36,643 bases of DNA. Origin: a virus. Shown here one piece after another: positions 21,852 to 30,839 of the stretch. Where the stretch lies: the IMG/VR virus record IMGVR_UViG_3300031631_000010, positions 1-36,643 of that record. The stretch is one strand, 5' to 3'. The position numbers were made by a program, and so were the translations under genes. Position 1 is the stretch's first letter. Each line of letters starts with the position of its first letter. Under the pieces are notes generated by a model that had not been told where the DNA came from, did not search any database, and was given only the letters and a program-made list of their open reading frames with translations.

Positions 21852-22685
21852 ATGACTGATATAGCTAATATCCAATCTCTTGCTGTTGCTGCAGATACCG
21901 TTACCAATGTAGAGCTTGTACAGCCCTATGCTGATAACGCTACTGTGGGAACGTCATTTGAAACAATCTCCAACACCAATGCTGATCAGGTTTTTCCTGT
22001 TCTAGCTGGTGCGGATATTGATGTAGTATCTGCTGACGCAGCCGATGACGTTGGAAGTACTGGAGCAACAAGTGTACGAGTAACGTACCTTGATGCCAGT
22101 TCAAATCAGGCAACTCAAGATGTTGCTATGAACGGCACTACCCCAGAAGAAATGACTGAGCAGACCATTTCCTTTATTCAGAAAGCAGAGATTGTTGCTT
22201 CTGGTACGGGACTTGCTGCTGCTGGTGCTATCACCATTGCTGACGTAACTGGTGGTGGTGTACATGCGCTCATTGATGCAGGTTCTAAAGAGTCAGGTAA
22301 CTGTACTTGGAAGATCCCTGCTGGTCACACTGGTTATGTTCATGGATTCTGGTATGATGTAGATTCTGTGGCTGCTGGTGTTGGTACTGTTGACATTGCT
22401 TTACAAGTAGCACATGCTGAGTCTTCTGGAGTTGCTAACTCAGAGACATGGCGTACTATTGCTAAAGTAACAGTAGTAGAAAGTGACAATGATATTGTGG
22501 CTGCTACTGGTGGTAATCAGAACAACATGGGTACATTTTCCTTTCCAGGGAATATTCCTTTTGTTGTCCCTGCTAAAAGCATGGTACGTTTGGCTGCTAA
22601 ATCGCCAGCTGCTGTTGCTGTTACTGCTGGCTTTAGTCTGTCAGTACAGGGTTCAGGTGCTGGTACTACGATCACAGATAGTTAA
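21852..22685 (+). CDS. Putative capsid decoration or head-associated structural protein
   Basis: 277 residues, beta-rich, Ala/Val/Thr/Gly-dominated, almost free of Lys and Arg. The first half reads like an Ig-like or decoration fold seen in marine phage structural proteins (SVRVTYLDASSNQATQDVAM, NGTTPEEM, IQKAEIVASGTG). The second half has SGNCTWKIPAGHTGYVHGFW and FVVPAKSMVRLAAKS, a receptor- or particle-surface-type domain. It follows the capsid gene by 17 bases and lies before the terminator-like hairpin, so it is probably made in large amounts. Confidence 0.65.
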   Translation: MTDIANIQSLAVAADTVTNVELVQPYADNATVGTSFETISNTNADQVFPVLAGADIDVVSADAADDVGSTGATSVRVTYLDASSNQATQDVAMNGTTPEEMTEQTISFIQKAEIVASGTGLAAAGAITIADVTGGGVHALIDAGSKESGNCTWKIPAGHTGYVHGFWYDVDSVAAGVGTVDIALQVAHAESSGVANSETWRTIAKVTVVESDNDIVAATGGNQNNMGTFSFPGNIPFVVPAKSMVRLAAKSPAAVAVTAGFSLSVQGSGAGTTITDS

Positions 22686-22691
22686 ACTATT

Positions 22692-22724
22692 GGGGAGGGC
22701 TAGGATAGACTCCCCTTCTTTTCT
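22692..22724 (+). terminator. Terminator-like hairpin after the capsid module
   Basis: GGGGAG (22692-22697) pairs with CTCCCC (22710-22715) around a 12-base loop, followed by TTCTTTTCT. It stands seven bases after the stop of the decoration-like gene, the equivalent of the T-phi terminator downstream of the T7 capsid gene. The T-run is interrupted, so partial read-through into the tail genes is likely. Confidence 0.7.
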
Positions 22725-22741
22725 AATTAGGAGAACAAATT

Positions 22742-23332
22742 ATGGCAGATACAAGCAGAACTGTCACAGATATGGCAAGCAATCTGTTTCAAGACAGTCA
22801 GGCTGCTGGATCTATTACGCCTCAGGATCTTAGAGATTTAGTAGAGACTTGCCAAACCAAACAAGGCAGTATATATGTAAGCACAGCTAGTGCTACAACA
22901 ATTGCAGGACAAGCTAATGTCACACCTACCTCGCTTACCAACATGGTAGCAGTAGAGACAGCAGCTACATTTACTCTTAGCACAGCTCCAACAGCTAATG
23001 AGTTTGATATGAATACAGATGGACAGCTAAGGTACACTGGTACTCCCACTACGAATGTCTTCTTTACAGCTTCAGTAATGCTGGAAATTGTGACAGCTGT
23101 AGTTAACATGGAGTTGGTCATGGCTGTAACCAAAGGTGGAGCTATTGTACCAGGTGCTAAGATTGGTGGATTCTCTCCAGCAACCACAACTAACTCAGTA
23201 CCTTTGTCGGTCTCTGGTTTTGCTTCAATGGCTACCAATGACTACTTGAATATCTTTGTAGGTAACGTGGATGGTACAGGTAATGTAGTAGCACGGATGG
23301 CCCAACTTACAGCTTTCTCTTTGGTGACTTAA
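22742..23332 (+). CDS. Putative head-fibre or virion protein with jelly-roll-like C-terminus
   Basis: 196 residues. A short helical N-terminal region (DSQAAGSITPQDLRDLVETC) that could anchor to the particle precedes a beta domain (LRYTGTPTTNVFFTASVMLE, AVTKGGAIVPGAKIGGF, ATNDYLNIFVGNVDGTGNV). This pattern resembles the TNF/C1q-like jelly rolls of trimeric phage surface proteins. The function is inferred. TTAGGAG ribosome site, placed between capsid and tail-tube genes. Confidence 0.6.
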   Translation: MADTSRTVTDMASNLFQDSQAAGSITPQDLRDLVETCQTKQGSIYVSTASATTIAGQANVTPTSLTNMVAVETAATFTLSTAPTANEFDMNTDGQLRYTGTPTTNVFFTASVMLEIVTAVVNMELVMAVTKGGAIVPGAKIGGFSPATTTNSVPLSVSGFASMATNDYLNIFVGNVDGTGNVVARMAQLTAFSLVT

Positions 23333-23333
23333 A

Positions 23334-23939
23334 ATGGCATTTATATCACAGGTTCCTATGACAGAACTTCAAGCAGTCAATATTCTGTTGGCTGCTATAG
23401 GTGAAGCAGCTGTATCTAGTTTAGAAACAGCTACTACTGTGGAAGTTACTCAGGCTAAGAACTTGTTAAGCAACACCAACAGAGCAATACAGCAGAAGGG
23501 GTGGCATTTCAATACAGAGTGGGATGTTATTATGACCTTGGATTCTGAAAGTCTAGTACCAGTAGGTTCTAATGTACTGTCTATTATGATTCCAAATAAA
23601 CTAACTACCTTAAGAGGACGTTCTGGTTCTCCTTTTCTATATGACTTAGAGAACAATACATTCACCTTTGGGAGTGCTCCTAACAATGCTGTTACTATTA
23701 CATTACTTGATTTTGTGGATACACCACACACGTTCAGGCAGTATGTAACCGTAAGATCAGCTAGGATCTTCCAAGAGGAGATCGTAGGTCAGGTGTCTGC
23801 AGAACAGATCAACAGAATAGAAGAGAGTGAAGCCTATGCAGATCTCTTGGATGATGAAACAGATAGAGCTGGATACAATGTAGGATATAGTGATGTTGAT
23901 ATGTATAATATAACTAAGAAACATAGGAAGCTCTGGTAG
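23334..23939 (+). CDS. Tail tubular protein A, adaptor (T7 gp11-like)
   Basis: Forms the ring connecting portal to nozzle. 201 residues against 196 in T7. It starts with the typical TELQAVNILLAAIGEAAVSS, followed by AIQQKGWHFNTEWD, and later carries VTVRSARIFQEEIVGQ. The next gene begins immediately after its stop. Assignment rests on these blocks plus the fixed gene order. Confidence 0.95.
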   Translation: MAFISQVPMTELQAVNILLAAIGEAAVSSLETATTVEVTQAKNLLSNTNRAIQQKGWHFNTEWDVIMTLDSESLVPVGSNVLSIMIPNKLTTLRGRSGSPFLYDLENNTFTFGSAPNNAVTITLLDFVDTPHTFRQYVTVRSARIFQEEIVGQVSAEQINRIEESEAYADLLDDETDRAGYNVGYSDVDMYNITKKHRKLW

Positions 23940-26426
23940 ATGCCTCTAATATCTGAACAAATAAGTAACCTAATCAATGGTGTTTCACAGCAACCTCCTA
24001 GTTTACGACTAGCCTCCCAAGCACAAGTACAAGAGAATGCTATGGCTACGGTTGCTGAGGGTCTTAAGAAGAGACCACCATTAGAGCATGTAACTAAGCT
24101 TAATAATAAAACAGATATTGATGCTAAAGTTCACTTTATAAACAGGGATGCTAATGAGAGATATGTAGTTCTAGTAACTTCAGATCAGTTTGATTCAGCA
24201 TTCTCTGGTGACTTCTCTGGAACAGAGATGGAGATGTTTAGTTTAGACTCTCCGGTTAACACTTGGGATGTTTCTTTTAGTGAAGCCTTTGGTCCACATG
24301 TTTACTCTCGTGTAATCAGTGGTGGATCTTCAGGTGACACCTTACCTTACATTACAGTTAAGGATGCTAGAGATAACCTAAGGTTATTCACTGTAGCCGA
24401 TACCTCCTTTGTATTAAATAAGACCCTAGTAACAGCTAAGAGTACCTCTACGGCAGCCTCACGTGCCCCTGAAGGCATTGTTTTTCTTAAGCAAGCCTCT
24501 AATGCTACTGCCTTTAAAGTCTTCATAGACGGCACTGACGTAGGCTCTATATCTAATAATAACAGTGCTGATATTTTAGTTACAAATATAGCTAATGCTA
24601 TGGCTACTCCCGGCTTCACGATTACTAAGTTTGGTAGTAGTAATGTTCATGTTACCAAAAATGATGGGTCAGACTTCACCTTACATGCGGAAGCTCCCTC
24701 AGCTAACATGATAGCCATTAAGGATACTGTAGTAGACTTCACGGACCTCCCTGCTAGAACCAAAGATGGGTTTATCATTAAGGTCACAGGTGATCCTGGT
24801 AGCTCTTCAGATGACTACTGGTTAAAACATAACAATCAATCAGACGTAGATACAGGTGAGTGGGTAGAAACTGTAGAACCAGGTTTAGCTAATACTATTG
24901 ATCCTACTACGATGCCTATTAAGCTCACTAGATCTGCCCCTGATCCTTGGGATGATGCCTTTGCTGATGACTATGGTACTGACGAGTTCAGTCTAGCTCA
25001 GATTACATGGACAGATAGAGTAATTGGAGACCTAGAGACAGCTCCTGATCCTTCCTTTATTGGGGAGACATTCAATGACATGTCCTTCCATAAGAATAGA
25101 TTAAGTTTCCTAGCTGGTGAGAATATTATACTCTCTGAGTTAGGGGAGTTCTTTAATTTCTATGCAACTACGGCTACTGATCTCTTAGATACAGATCTTA
25201 TTGATCTAGCTGCACCTACTAATGAAGTCAGTACACTACAGAACTTTGTACCCTTCAATGAAAACCTGATGATCTTTAGTGACTTCTCTCAATTTAAATT
25301 GACAGAGTTTGCTGCTGGAGGTCTCACTCCAACTAACGCTAAGTTATCCCTACTCACACAGTATGATCATGAGAAGCTTGTAACACCTGTAGTTAATGGT
25401 AGAAAGCTTTACTTCAGTGATGAGAATGATGGCTTCAGTGTTATACGTGAGTTTGGTGTCATAGAAGATCTACAAGAAGAGACAGCTGAAGATATCACAA
25501 GTCATATCCCTAGTTACATTAAGGGTAAAGGATTTTCTATAGTAGTTCATGAGGAGTTCTTATTTGTACTATCAGATGAGAATCTAAATGAAGTCTTTAC
25601 TTATAAGTTCCTATTCCAAACTGGTCAGAAGAAGTTAAGCTCGTGGGGTAAGTGGGTCTTCAAGCCTGAAGAGAAGGTCATAGGCGTTAAGATCATAGAA
25701 CATATAGCATACTTTATTATAGTAAGACCTGACGGTACATACTTAGATAAGATGTCCTTACAGGATGCTAACCTAGTGGGTCTCACAGAGTCTCCTACCC
25801 AGCTCCCCTTTAAGGTACACCTTGACAGACTAGTAGAGTCTAAAGGCGTATATGATTCAGCAGCAAACACTACTACTTGGTTTGTACCTTATCCTGATAA
25901 CTTTGGATCTACCTTTAGAGTAGTCCTTGGTCCTCAATGGGTAGGCAGAGAAGGTTCCTTAGTACAGAGTATAACCCAGATTCATACAAATACTATGGTT
26001 ATGCTTAGGGCTACTGGTGACTTCTCCACACATAATGTATTCATAGGTAAAGAGTACCAGTTCCTGTATGAGTTCACTGAGCCTACTATTAAGACAGAAG
26101 TAGGTGGTAGATTAAGTTCTCTCTCAGGTGGTATCTTGAAGATCCGTAAGTTTAACATAGATTATTTTAAGACAGGATACTTTAAGATGAAGATAACTGC
26201 TCCCGGTAGGGAAGCTTTTAATCATGTATTCACTGGACGTATCCTTGGTTCTGCTCTTAATAAGATTGGAACTATCCCATTTGAGACAGGTAGCTTCAAG
26301 AAGCTCATACTCTCAGATGCTAAGGATCTTAAGATAGAACTAATATCAGACTCATACCTCCCCTGTGCCTTCACTGGTGCTGATTGGGAAGGAAATTATG
26401 TAGTCAGAACTGTAGCTAGAAGGTAA
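23940..26426 (+). CDS. Tail tubular protein B, nozzle (T7 gp12-like)
   Basis: Forms the hexameric nozzle that carries the fibres. 828 residues against 794 in T7. The N-terminus SNLINGVSQQPPSLRLASQ, then AEGLKKRPPLEHV, is diagnostic. The middle contains FNDMSFHKNRLSFLAGENII and QFKLTEFAAGGLTPTNAKL, also typical. The start codon is an ATG directly abutting the previous stop (TAGATG), so translation is coupled. Confidence 0.96.
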   Translation: MPLISEQISNLINGVSQQPPSLRLASQAQVQENAMATVAEGLKKRPPLEHVTKLNNKTDIDAKVHFINRDANERYVVLVTSDQFDSAFSGDFSGTEMEMFSLDSPVNTWDVSFSEAFGPHVYSRVISGGSSGDTLPYITVKDARDNLRLFTVADTSFVLNKTLVTAKSTSTAASRAPEGIVFLKQASNATAFKVFIDGTDVGSISNNNSADILVTNIANAMATPGFTITKFGSSNVHVTKNDGSDFTLHAEAPSANMIAIKDTVVDFTDLPARTKDGFIIKVTGDPGSSSDDYWLKHNNQSDVDTGEWVETVEPGLANTIDPTTMPIKLTRSAPDPWDDAFADDYGTDEFSLAQITWTDRVIGDLETAPDPSFIGETFNDMSFHKNRLSFLAGENIILSELGEFFNFYATTATDLLDTDLIDLAAPTNEVSTLQNFVPFNENLMIFSDFSQFKLTEFAAGGLTPTNAKLSLLTQYDHEKLVTPVVNGRKLYFSDENDGFSVIREFGVIEDLQEETAEDITSHIPSYIKGKGFSIVVHEEFLFVLSDENLNEVFTYKFLFQTGQKKLSSWGKWVFKPEEKVIGVKIIEHIAYFIIVRPDGTYLDKMSLQDANLVGLTESPTQLPFKVHLDRLVESKGVYDSAANTTTWFVPYPDNFGSTFRVVLGPQWVGREGSLVQSITQIHTNTMVMLRATGDFSTHNVFIGKEYQFLYEFTEPTIKTEVGGRLSSLSGGILKIRKFNIDYFKTGYFKMKITAPGREAFNHVFTGRILGSALNKIGTIPFETGSFKKLILSDAKDLKIELISDSYLPCAFTGADWEGNYVVRTVARR

Positions 26427-26428
26427 AC

Positions 26429-26875
26429 ATGAAGCCGTACCATAGAGTATCTACCTTAGAGGACATGGCATACTTGTCATTGAACCTAAGGTATGAAGAT
26501 AAACGTGAAGTAGAAACACTAGGACATACTCCTGAACAATCCCTAGCCTTAGGCTTTGGTCATAGTCGTATATGTAGGTCTATTATAAACCATCGTGGGA
26601 TAGTAGTTGGAGTCTATGGTGTAGTTCCTTTGTCTGACATTACAGGACAAGTATGGATGTTAGGATCAGAGGGATTAGTTAAGATCAAGACTACCTTCTT
26701 GAGACAATCAAGATCAGTAGTTGAGGGGTTGAATGAGATATTTCCTCACCTCTGTAACTTTATAGATAGCCGCAACGATGTTCACCTCAGGTGGATCAAC
26801 TGGTGTGGCTTTAAGATAATTGGAGAAAAGATGATTAATAATGTGAAGTTCTATGAATTCTGTAGGGTAGCTTAA
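26429..26875 (+). CDS. Internal virion protein A-like (T7 gp13-like), GNAT-type fold
   Basis: 148 residues, located where T7 has gene 13 (138 residues). The pattern of helix (EDMAYLSLNLRYEDKREVE), strands (GIVVGVYGVVPLSDITGQVW) and a late WINWCGFKIIGE block matches the small acetyltransferase-like proteins found at this position in many podoviruses. In T7 gp13 is needed for morphogenesis. Enzymatic activity is not implied. Start two bases after the nozzle stop. Confidence 0.8.
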   Translation: MKPYHRVSTLEDMAYLSLNLRYEDKREVETLGHTPEQSLALGFGHSRICRSIINHRGIVVGVYGVVPLSDITGQVWMLGSEGLVKIKTTFLRQSRSVVEGLNEIFPHLCNFIDSRNDVHLRWINWCGFKIIGEKMINNVKFYEFCRVA

Positions 26876-27450
26876 TGAGTGAATGGTTATATGCTGCCCA
26901 ATTTGCTTTGTCAGCTGCCAGTGCTGCTAACGAGTATCAACAGGCTGAACAACAGGCTGCAGAACAGAGAAGGCAAGCTGGACAACAAGCAGCTATTAAT
27001 AATAAGTTAGCTTATAATGCTCACCTTAATCTAAATCAGCAGCAGATGCTAGAAATGCAGAAGTTTGGTTTTGAGAAGAGAGATCTTCAGAAGAGCATAA
27101 GAGCTAAGAGAGCTACTAATGAAGCAATACGAGCTAGTTTTGGTGGATCTTTAGGACAACAAGGGGCCACCTTGGATGCTACTATCCTAAATATTAATAG
27201 ACATGGGTTTGAAGCTCTTGCTCGTAAAGACTTAAACTTTAAGACTCTAGCAGCTGACTTCAATATTAGACACAGAAATGTAACACTAGAGACAGAGAGT
27301 AAAAACAATCAAGCTTTCAGTGGATTAAGTACTGGTGGAAGTGCTCTAGGAACAGGCTTAAGTATCTTAGGTACTGGACTACAGACTAAAATAAACTATG
27401 ATAAAGGTACTACACGAACTGTATCAACACCTCCTCCAGGTACTAAATAA
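26875..27450 (+). CDS. Internal virion protein B-like (T7 gp14-like)
   Basis: 191 residues against 196 in T7. Ejected at infection, in T7 to make a channel through the outer membrane. Here the N-terminus is an Ala-rich helix (AAQFALSAASAANEYQQAEQ) followed by Gln-rich helices. The protein contains a segment RRQAGQQAAINNKLAYNAHL and a Gly-rich section near the end (LSTGGSALGTGLSILGTGLQ). It overlaps the genes on either side by one base. Confidence 0.85.
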   Translation: MSEWLYAAQFALSAASAANEYQQAEQQAAEQRRQAGQQAAINNKLAYNAHLNLNQQQMLEMQKFGFEKRDLQKSIRAKRATNEAIRASFGGSLGQQGATLDATILNINRHGFEALARKDLNFKTLAADFNIRHRNVTLETESKNNQAFSGLSTGGSALGTGLSILGTGLQTKINYDKGTTRTVSTPPPGTK

Positions 27451-30400
27451 TGCCATCTTCTGAAAAACTCTTTACATTAGACCCTGTAAAGACCTCTCTT
27501 ACTAAAACTACTACAGATGTTAAAGTACAGGGTCCAGCTAATAGGACTGTGGAAAACAGTCAACTATTAAAAGGAGTACAAACCTTTAGTAGTGCAGTGG
27601 GATCTCTTGCTGAAGTTAAGAAACAGAAACAAATAGCTGATGATACTCTCCTAGCTAACAATGCAGCTATCAGAGGAGAAGCAGAACCAGCTGGAATATT
27701 TGGTATAGCTTCTGAATCATATGACAGAATAGTTGAAGCTAATACTCTAACTAAAGCCTCAAGAGATATGCAAGCTTTTATAGATGGCTCTGAAGGTGCT
27801 GATTTAGTTAATGCTACTGGTTCATATAGTGAGAATGTAGCTGCTGCAGATAAAGCTTTTGATACCTTTAAAGCTTATGGAGCATCCTCCTATCTAAATC
27901 CCCAGCTGTTAAATGAATTTTATAGTACCGTAGAGACAAAGAGAAACGAAGTTAAAATAGAAATAGCTAAGGTCAATAAAGAGCGCAATAGATCTCAAGT
28001 TATTCAACGAATAGTAAACGTAGTTGATACCGTAGTTGATGTTAGTAAAGACATCTTTCAAGGTGGAGTAGAGTCTGATTCATCTGACATAGAAGGTACT
28101 GATGAGTATCCAATTCTTTTCTCCTTAGATTCTAATATCACACCCGAATTAGTCAATACCCTTGCTGCTGATACAGTAGCTTTAAACATGGGTTTAGAAC
28201 TTCCAGAGGCACAACGGTTGGTAATGCAAGTGTTCCTTCAGAATGAGACTGTTATAGCCCAACCTTCTCTTGCAGATAAGTTAATGTCTAGTGAGTATTC
28301 TCCTGGTGTTACTTATGAGGCTTTATATATTAAAGGATCACTTGCTTCTAATAAAGACAAGGATGCTGCTGATATTTTTAAGATGAGGAATGCACAGATA
28401 TCTGCTACTAATGCCCACTTTGAAAACCTAGATAAACAAGATGAAGACGATGCTAAAAAAAGAACAGCCAGGGGTAAAGAAGCTGTAGCCAACTCTCTTA
28501 AGGGTGGTGGATCAAATGAAGATGCTTATGGAACAGGAGTACAGTTTGGACTGGCAATACAGGATGTAACTAAACTCATTACTGCACAAGAAAGTTTCGA
28601 GGGTAACGTAAAACTTGGACTTGATTCCCCACAAGGAATATCACTTATGAAGCAGATAGCAAATGGAGGAGTAACTCCAGAAGATATAGCTATAGCTATA
28701 CATGACCAAAACTTAGATCCAGGTGATGAGGAATTCTACAAAGTACTAGCATCTAAGGAGAAGACCCAAACCCTAGCTGCTCAGAAATCCTATGATAGCC
28801 AGATAAAGATAGTTAAATCAAATACATTGCAGTTACTTAAAGGTGCTCTAAACAATAATAGTGCGGTGACACTAGATGAAAATGGTAAGGTGAAGTTCGA
28901 TCTGGTTGCACTTGCAGCACAAGCTGTGGGAGGTTCTCAGGGTCTAGACTCTGCCGAAGTACAAGACGTAATGGTAAGACTACAAACACTACAAAATGAC
29001 TATGAGTATAGGTCTAATGAGGCTGCCAGAGAGGTAGCTAGATCTGATACTTTTGATAGGGCTGCTGTAACTAAGTTTGGTGATGATTATAATAATGCCG
29101 TTGCTCTCTTTATATCAGATCTAAAAAAGAATATTATTTCTTCAAGTGCTGCTAAGAAGGAGAGGAAGAAAGAAGCTGACAAAGCAGCAGCTGACAAAGT
29201 AGTAAAAGATACAAAAGTAGGGGATGAAACAAAAGATAAAGTTGAGACTATATTACCTCCTCCGCTCTCTACTAAAGACCAGATTGAAAACCTTACAGAA
29301 CTAAAAACAGATTCTAAAGGCTTGATAGATAGACTTCTAGAAGACAGTAAGATCTTATATGATAACTTACAAGTGAGTAAACCAAAAGAACCAACAACCG
29401 GAGCAGACCTCATTTCTCCTAAGGAACCAGTATTATCTCCAGGAGAACAGACATACTTGGATACGTTAACTAAGGAAGCTCCAGAGGTAACAGGTCAAGT
29501 AGAAGGTAAACAGCCTCGTACTACAGGACTAGGACCAGCTGCGGATGCTATAGACTCCTTCTTTGATAAAGTTGGTGACAACGCTAATTTCCTTGTGGAA
29601 ACTCTAAGTGATATGCAAAGAGAGAAGTTCTTCTATAATACTTTTAAAGAATTCTTTAGTCCTAATGAAGCAGGAGCAGCTGATTCTAGTACTGATGGTT
29701 TTGATCCAGATGCTCCTGGCCCAAGCGACTTTAATGATAATAATGATCCTACAGATGGTGAAATAACTTTAACTAAAGGTCCACCATTAGTATTAAGAGA
29801 GGATACAGGTAAAGTTACGTCTGAGGGACGTAGGGTATATAAGAACAATCTAGGCGGGGAATCTTCTGAGTATACTATAGGAGTCAAGAACTCTAAAATA
29901 AACAACGGTGAACTAACTCACATACCTAGTATATACAAGGGTAAACTAGTAACCGAAGAAGAAGCTATAAGAATTATTTCTGAGAATGATGGTGTAGATC
30001 CAGAAACAGGTAGATTTATTACTGCTGGTGGAGATCCTGAGGCTAGATCTAAAGCTATTACTTCTAGTAAAAATAATATTGCATATTCTTCTTTTGGTTC
30101 TTCTGGTACAGAGTTTACTAGAAGTATGGCAAACCTACCTACTAACCATAAGTTCATGGCTGAATCTGAGTTCTCTAAGGGAAACTTTAAAGACCTAGGT
30201 TCTAAACCTTATGTGTCTAGCATCTTAGCAGGAGAATTAAACTTAAAAGGAAAAGCAAGATCTATAACAGATGTTAAAGATGTTCCTAATACTAATAGTA
30301 TACATGGGGACAAAGTTAAAGCAGGAAAAACAGGACTTACCATAGGCTTTGGTCACGACATATCACCTCAAGAGTTAAAGTCTGGTGAGATACATGGAGT

Positions 30401-30839
30401 ACCTTTTGTAAAAGATGGTAAGTTTATTGATGTTGGAGTAGAAGCTTTAACTGAAATATTCAATGCAGACTTTGAACATCACAAAGGGAGAGCTGAACGT
30501 ACATTCAATAGTAAAGTTGGAAACTCTGTAGGTTATAAGTTTGAAGAGCTGCCTACTGAGGTTCAGGACTTTATGACAGATATCGACTTTAATATGGGCC
30601 TTACTAAAATACCTAAATCTCTAGCTATTATTAAATCTATAATATCAACAGCTTTAAGAACTAAGCGTGGAATAACTGAAGTTTCCATGGAGCCTGTTCT
30701 CAATGTACTGGAGAAAGAGATTAAGGAACGTGACACTAAGAACCCTGAAAGCGGTGTTCAACGGAGATCTAATAAAGCTTTTAAAGACTTTAGAACAAGA
30801 GAAGGACTTAAAAGCTTATTTAAACTTAAAGGTAACTAA
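27450..30839 (+). CDS. Internal virion protein C-like (T7 gp15-like) with C-terminal lysozyme-like domain
   Basis: 1129 residues against 747 for T7 gp15. Residues about 1-590 are helical and resemble the ejected core protein gp15. A Lys/Pro/Glu-rich linker follows (about 590-760). A small domain at about 773-870 (TIGVKNSKINNGELTHIPSI, YKGKLVTEEEA) is of a type often found in large phage virion proteins. The last 200 or so residues hold TGLTIGFGHDISPQE (T964, H969) and FMTDIDFNMGLTKIP, resembling phage GH24/pesticin-type lysozymes. In T7 the wall-cutting domain is instead in gp16. Catalytic Glu not assigned. Confidence 0.82.
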   Translation: MPSSEKLFTLDPVKTSLTKTTTDVKVQGPANRTVENSQLLKGVQTFSSAVGSLAEVKKQKQIADDTLLANNAAIRGEAEPAGIFGIASESYDRIVEANTLTKASRDMQAFIDGSEGADLVNATGSYSENVAAADKAFDTFKAYGASSYLNPQLLNEFYSTVETKRNEVKIEIAKVNKERNRSQVIQRIVNVVDTVVDVSKDIFQGGVESDSSDIEGTDEYPILFSLDSNITPELVNTLAADTVALNMGLELPEAQRLVMQVFLQNETVIAQPSLADKLMSSEYSPGVTYEALYIKGSLASNKDKDAADIFKMRNAQISATNAHFENLDKQDEDDAKKRTARGKEAVANSLKGGGSNEDAYGTGVQFGLAIQDVTKLITAQESFEGNVKLGLDSPQGISLMKQIANGGVTPEDIAIAIHDQNLDPGDEEFYKVLASKEKTQTLAAQKSYDSQIKIVKSNTLQLLKGALNNNSAVTLDENGKVKFDLVALAAQAVGGSQGLDSAEVQDVMVRLQTLQNDYEYRSNEAAREVARSDTFDRAAVTKFGDDYNNAVALFISDLKKNIISSSAAKKERKKEADKAAADKVVKDTKVGDETKDKVETILPPPLSTKDQIENLTELKTDSKGLIDRLLEDSKILYDNLQVSKPKEPTTGADLISPKEPVLSPGEQTYLDTLTKEAPEVTGQVEGKQPRTTGLGPAADAIDSFFDKVGDNANFLVETLSDMQREKFFYNTFKEFFSPNEAGAADSSTDGFDPDAPGPSDFNDNNDPTDGEITLTKGPPLVLREDTGKVTSEGRRVYKNNLGGESSEYTIGVKNSKINNGELTHIPSIYKGKLVTEEEAIRIISENDGVDPETGRFITAGGDPEARSKAITSSKNNIAYSSFGSSGTEFTRSMANLPTNHKFMAESEFSKGNFKDLGSKPYVSSILAGELNLKGKARSITDVKDVPNTNSIHGDKVKAGKTGLTIGFGHDISPQELKSGEIHGVPFVKDGKFIDVGVEALTEIFNADFEHHKGRAERTFNSKVGNSVGYKFEELPTEVQDFMTDIDFNMGLTKIPKSLAIIKSIISTALRTKRGITEVSMEPVLNVLEKEIKERDTKNPESGVQRRSNKAFKDFRTREGLKSLFKLKGN

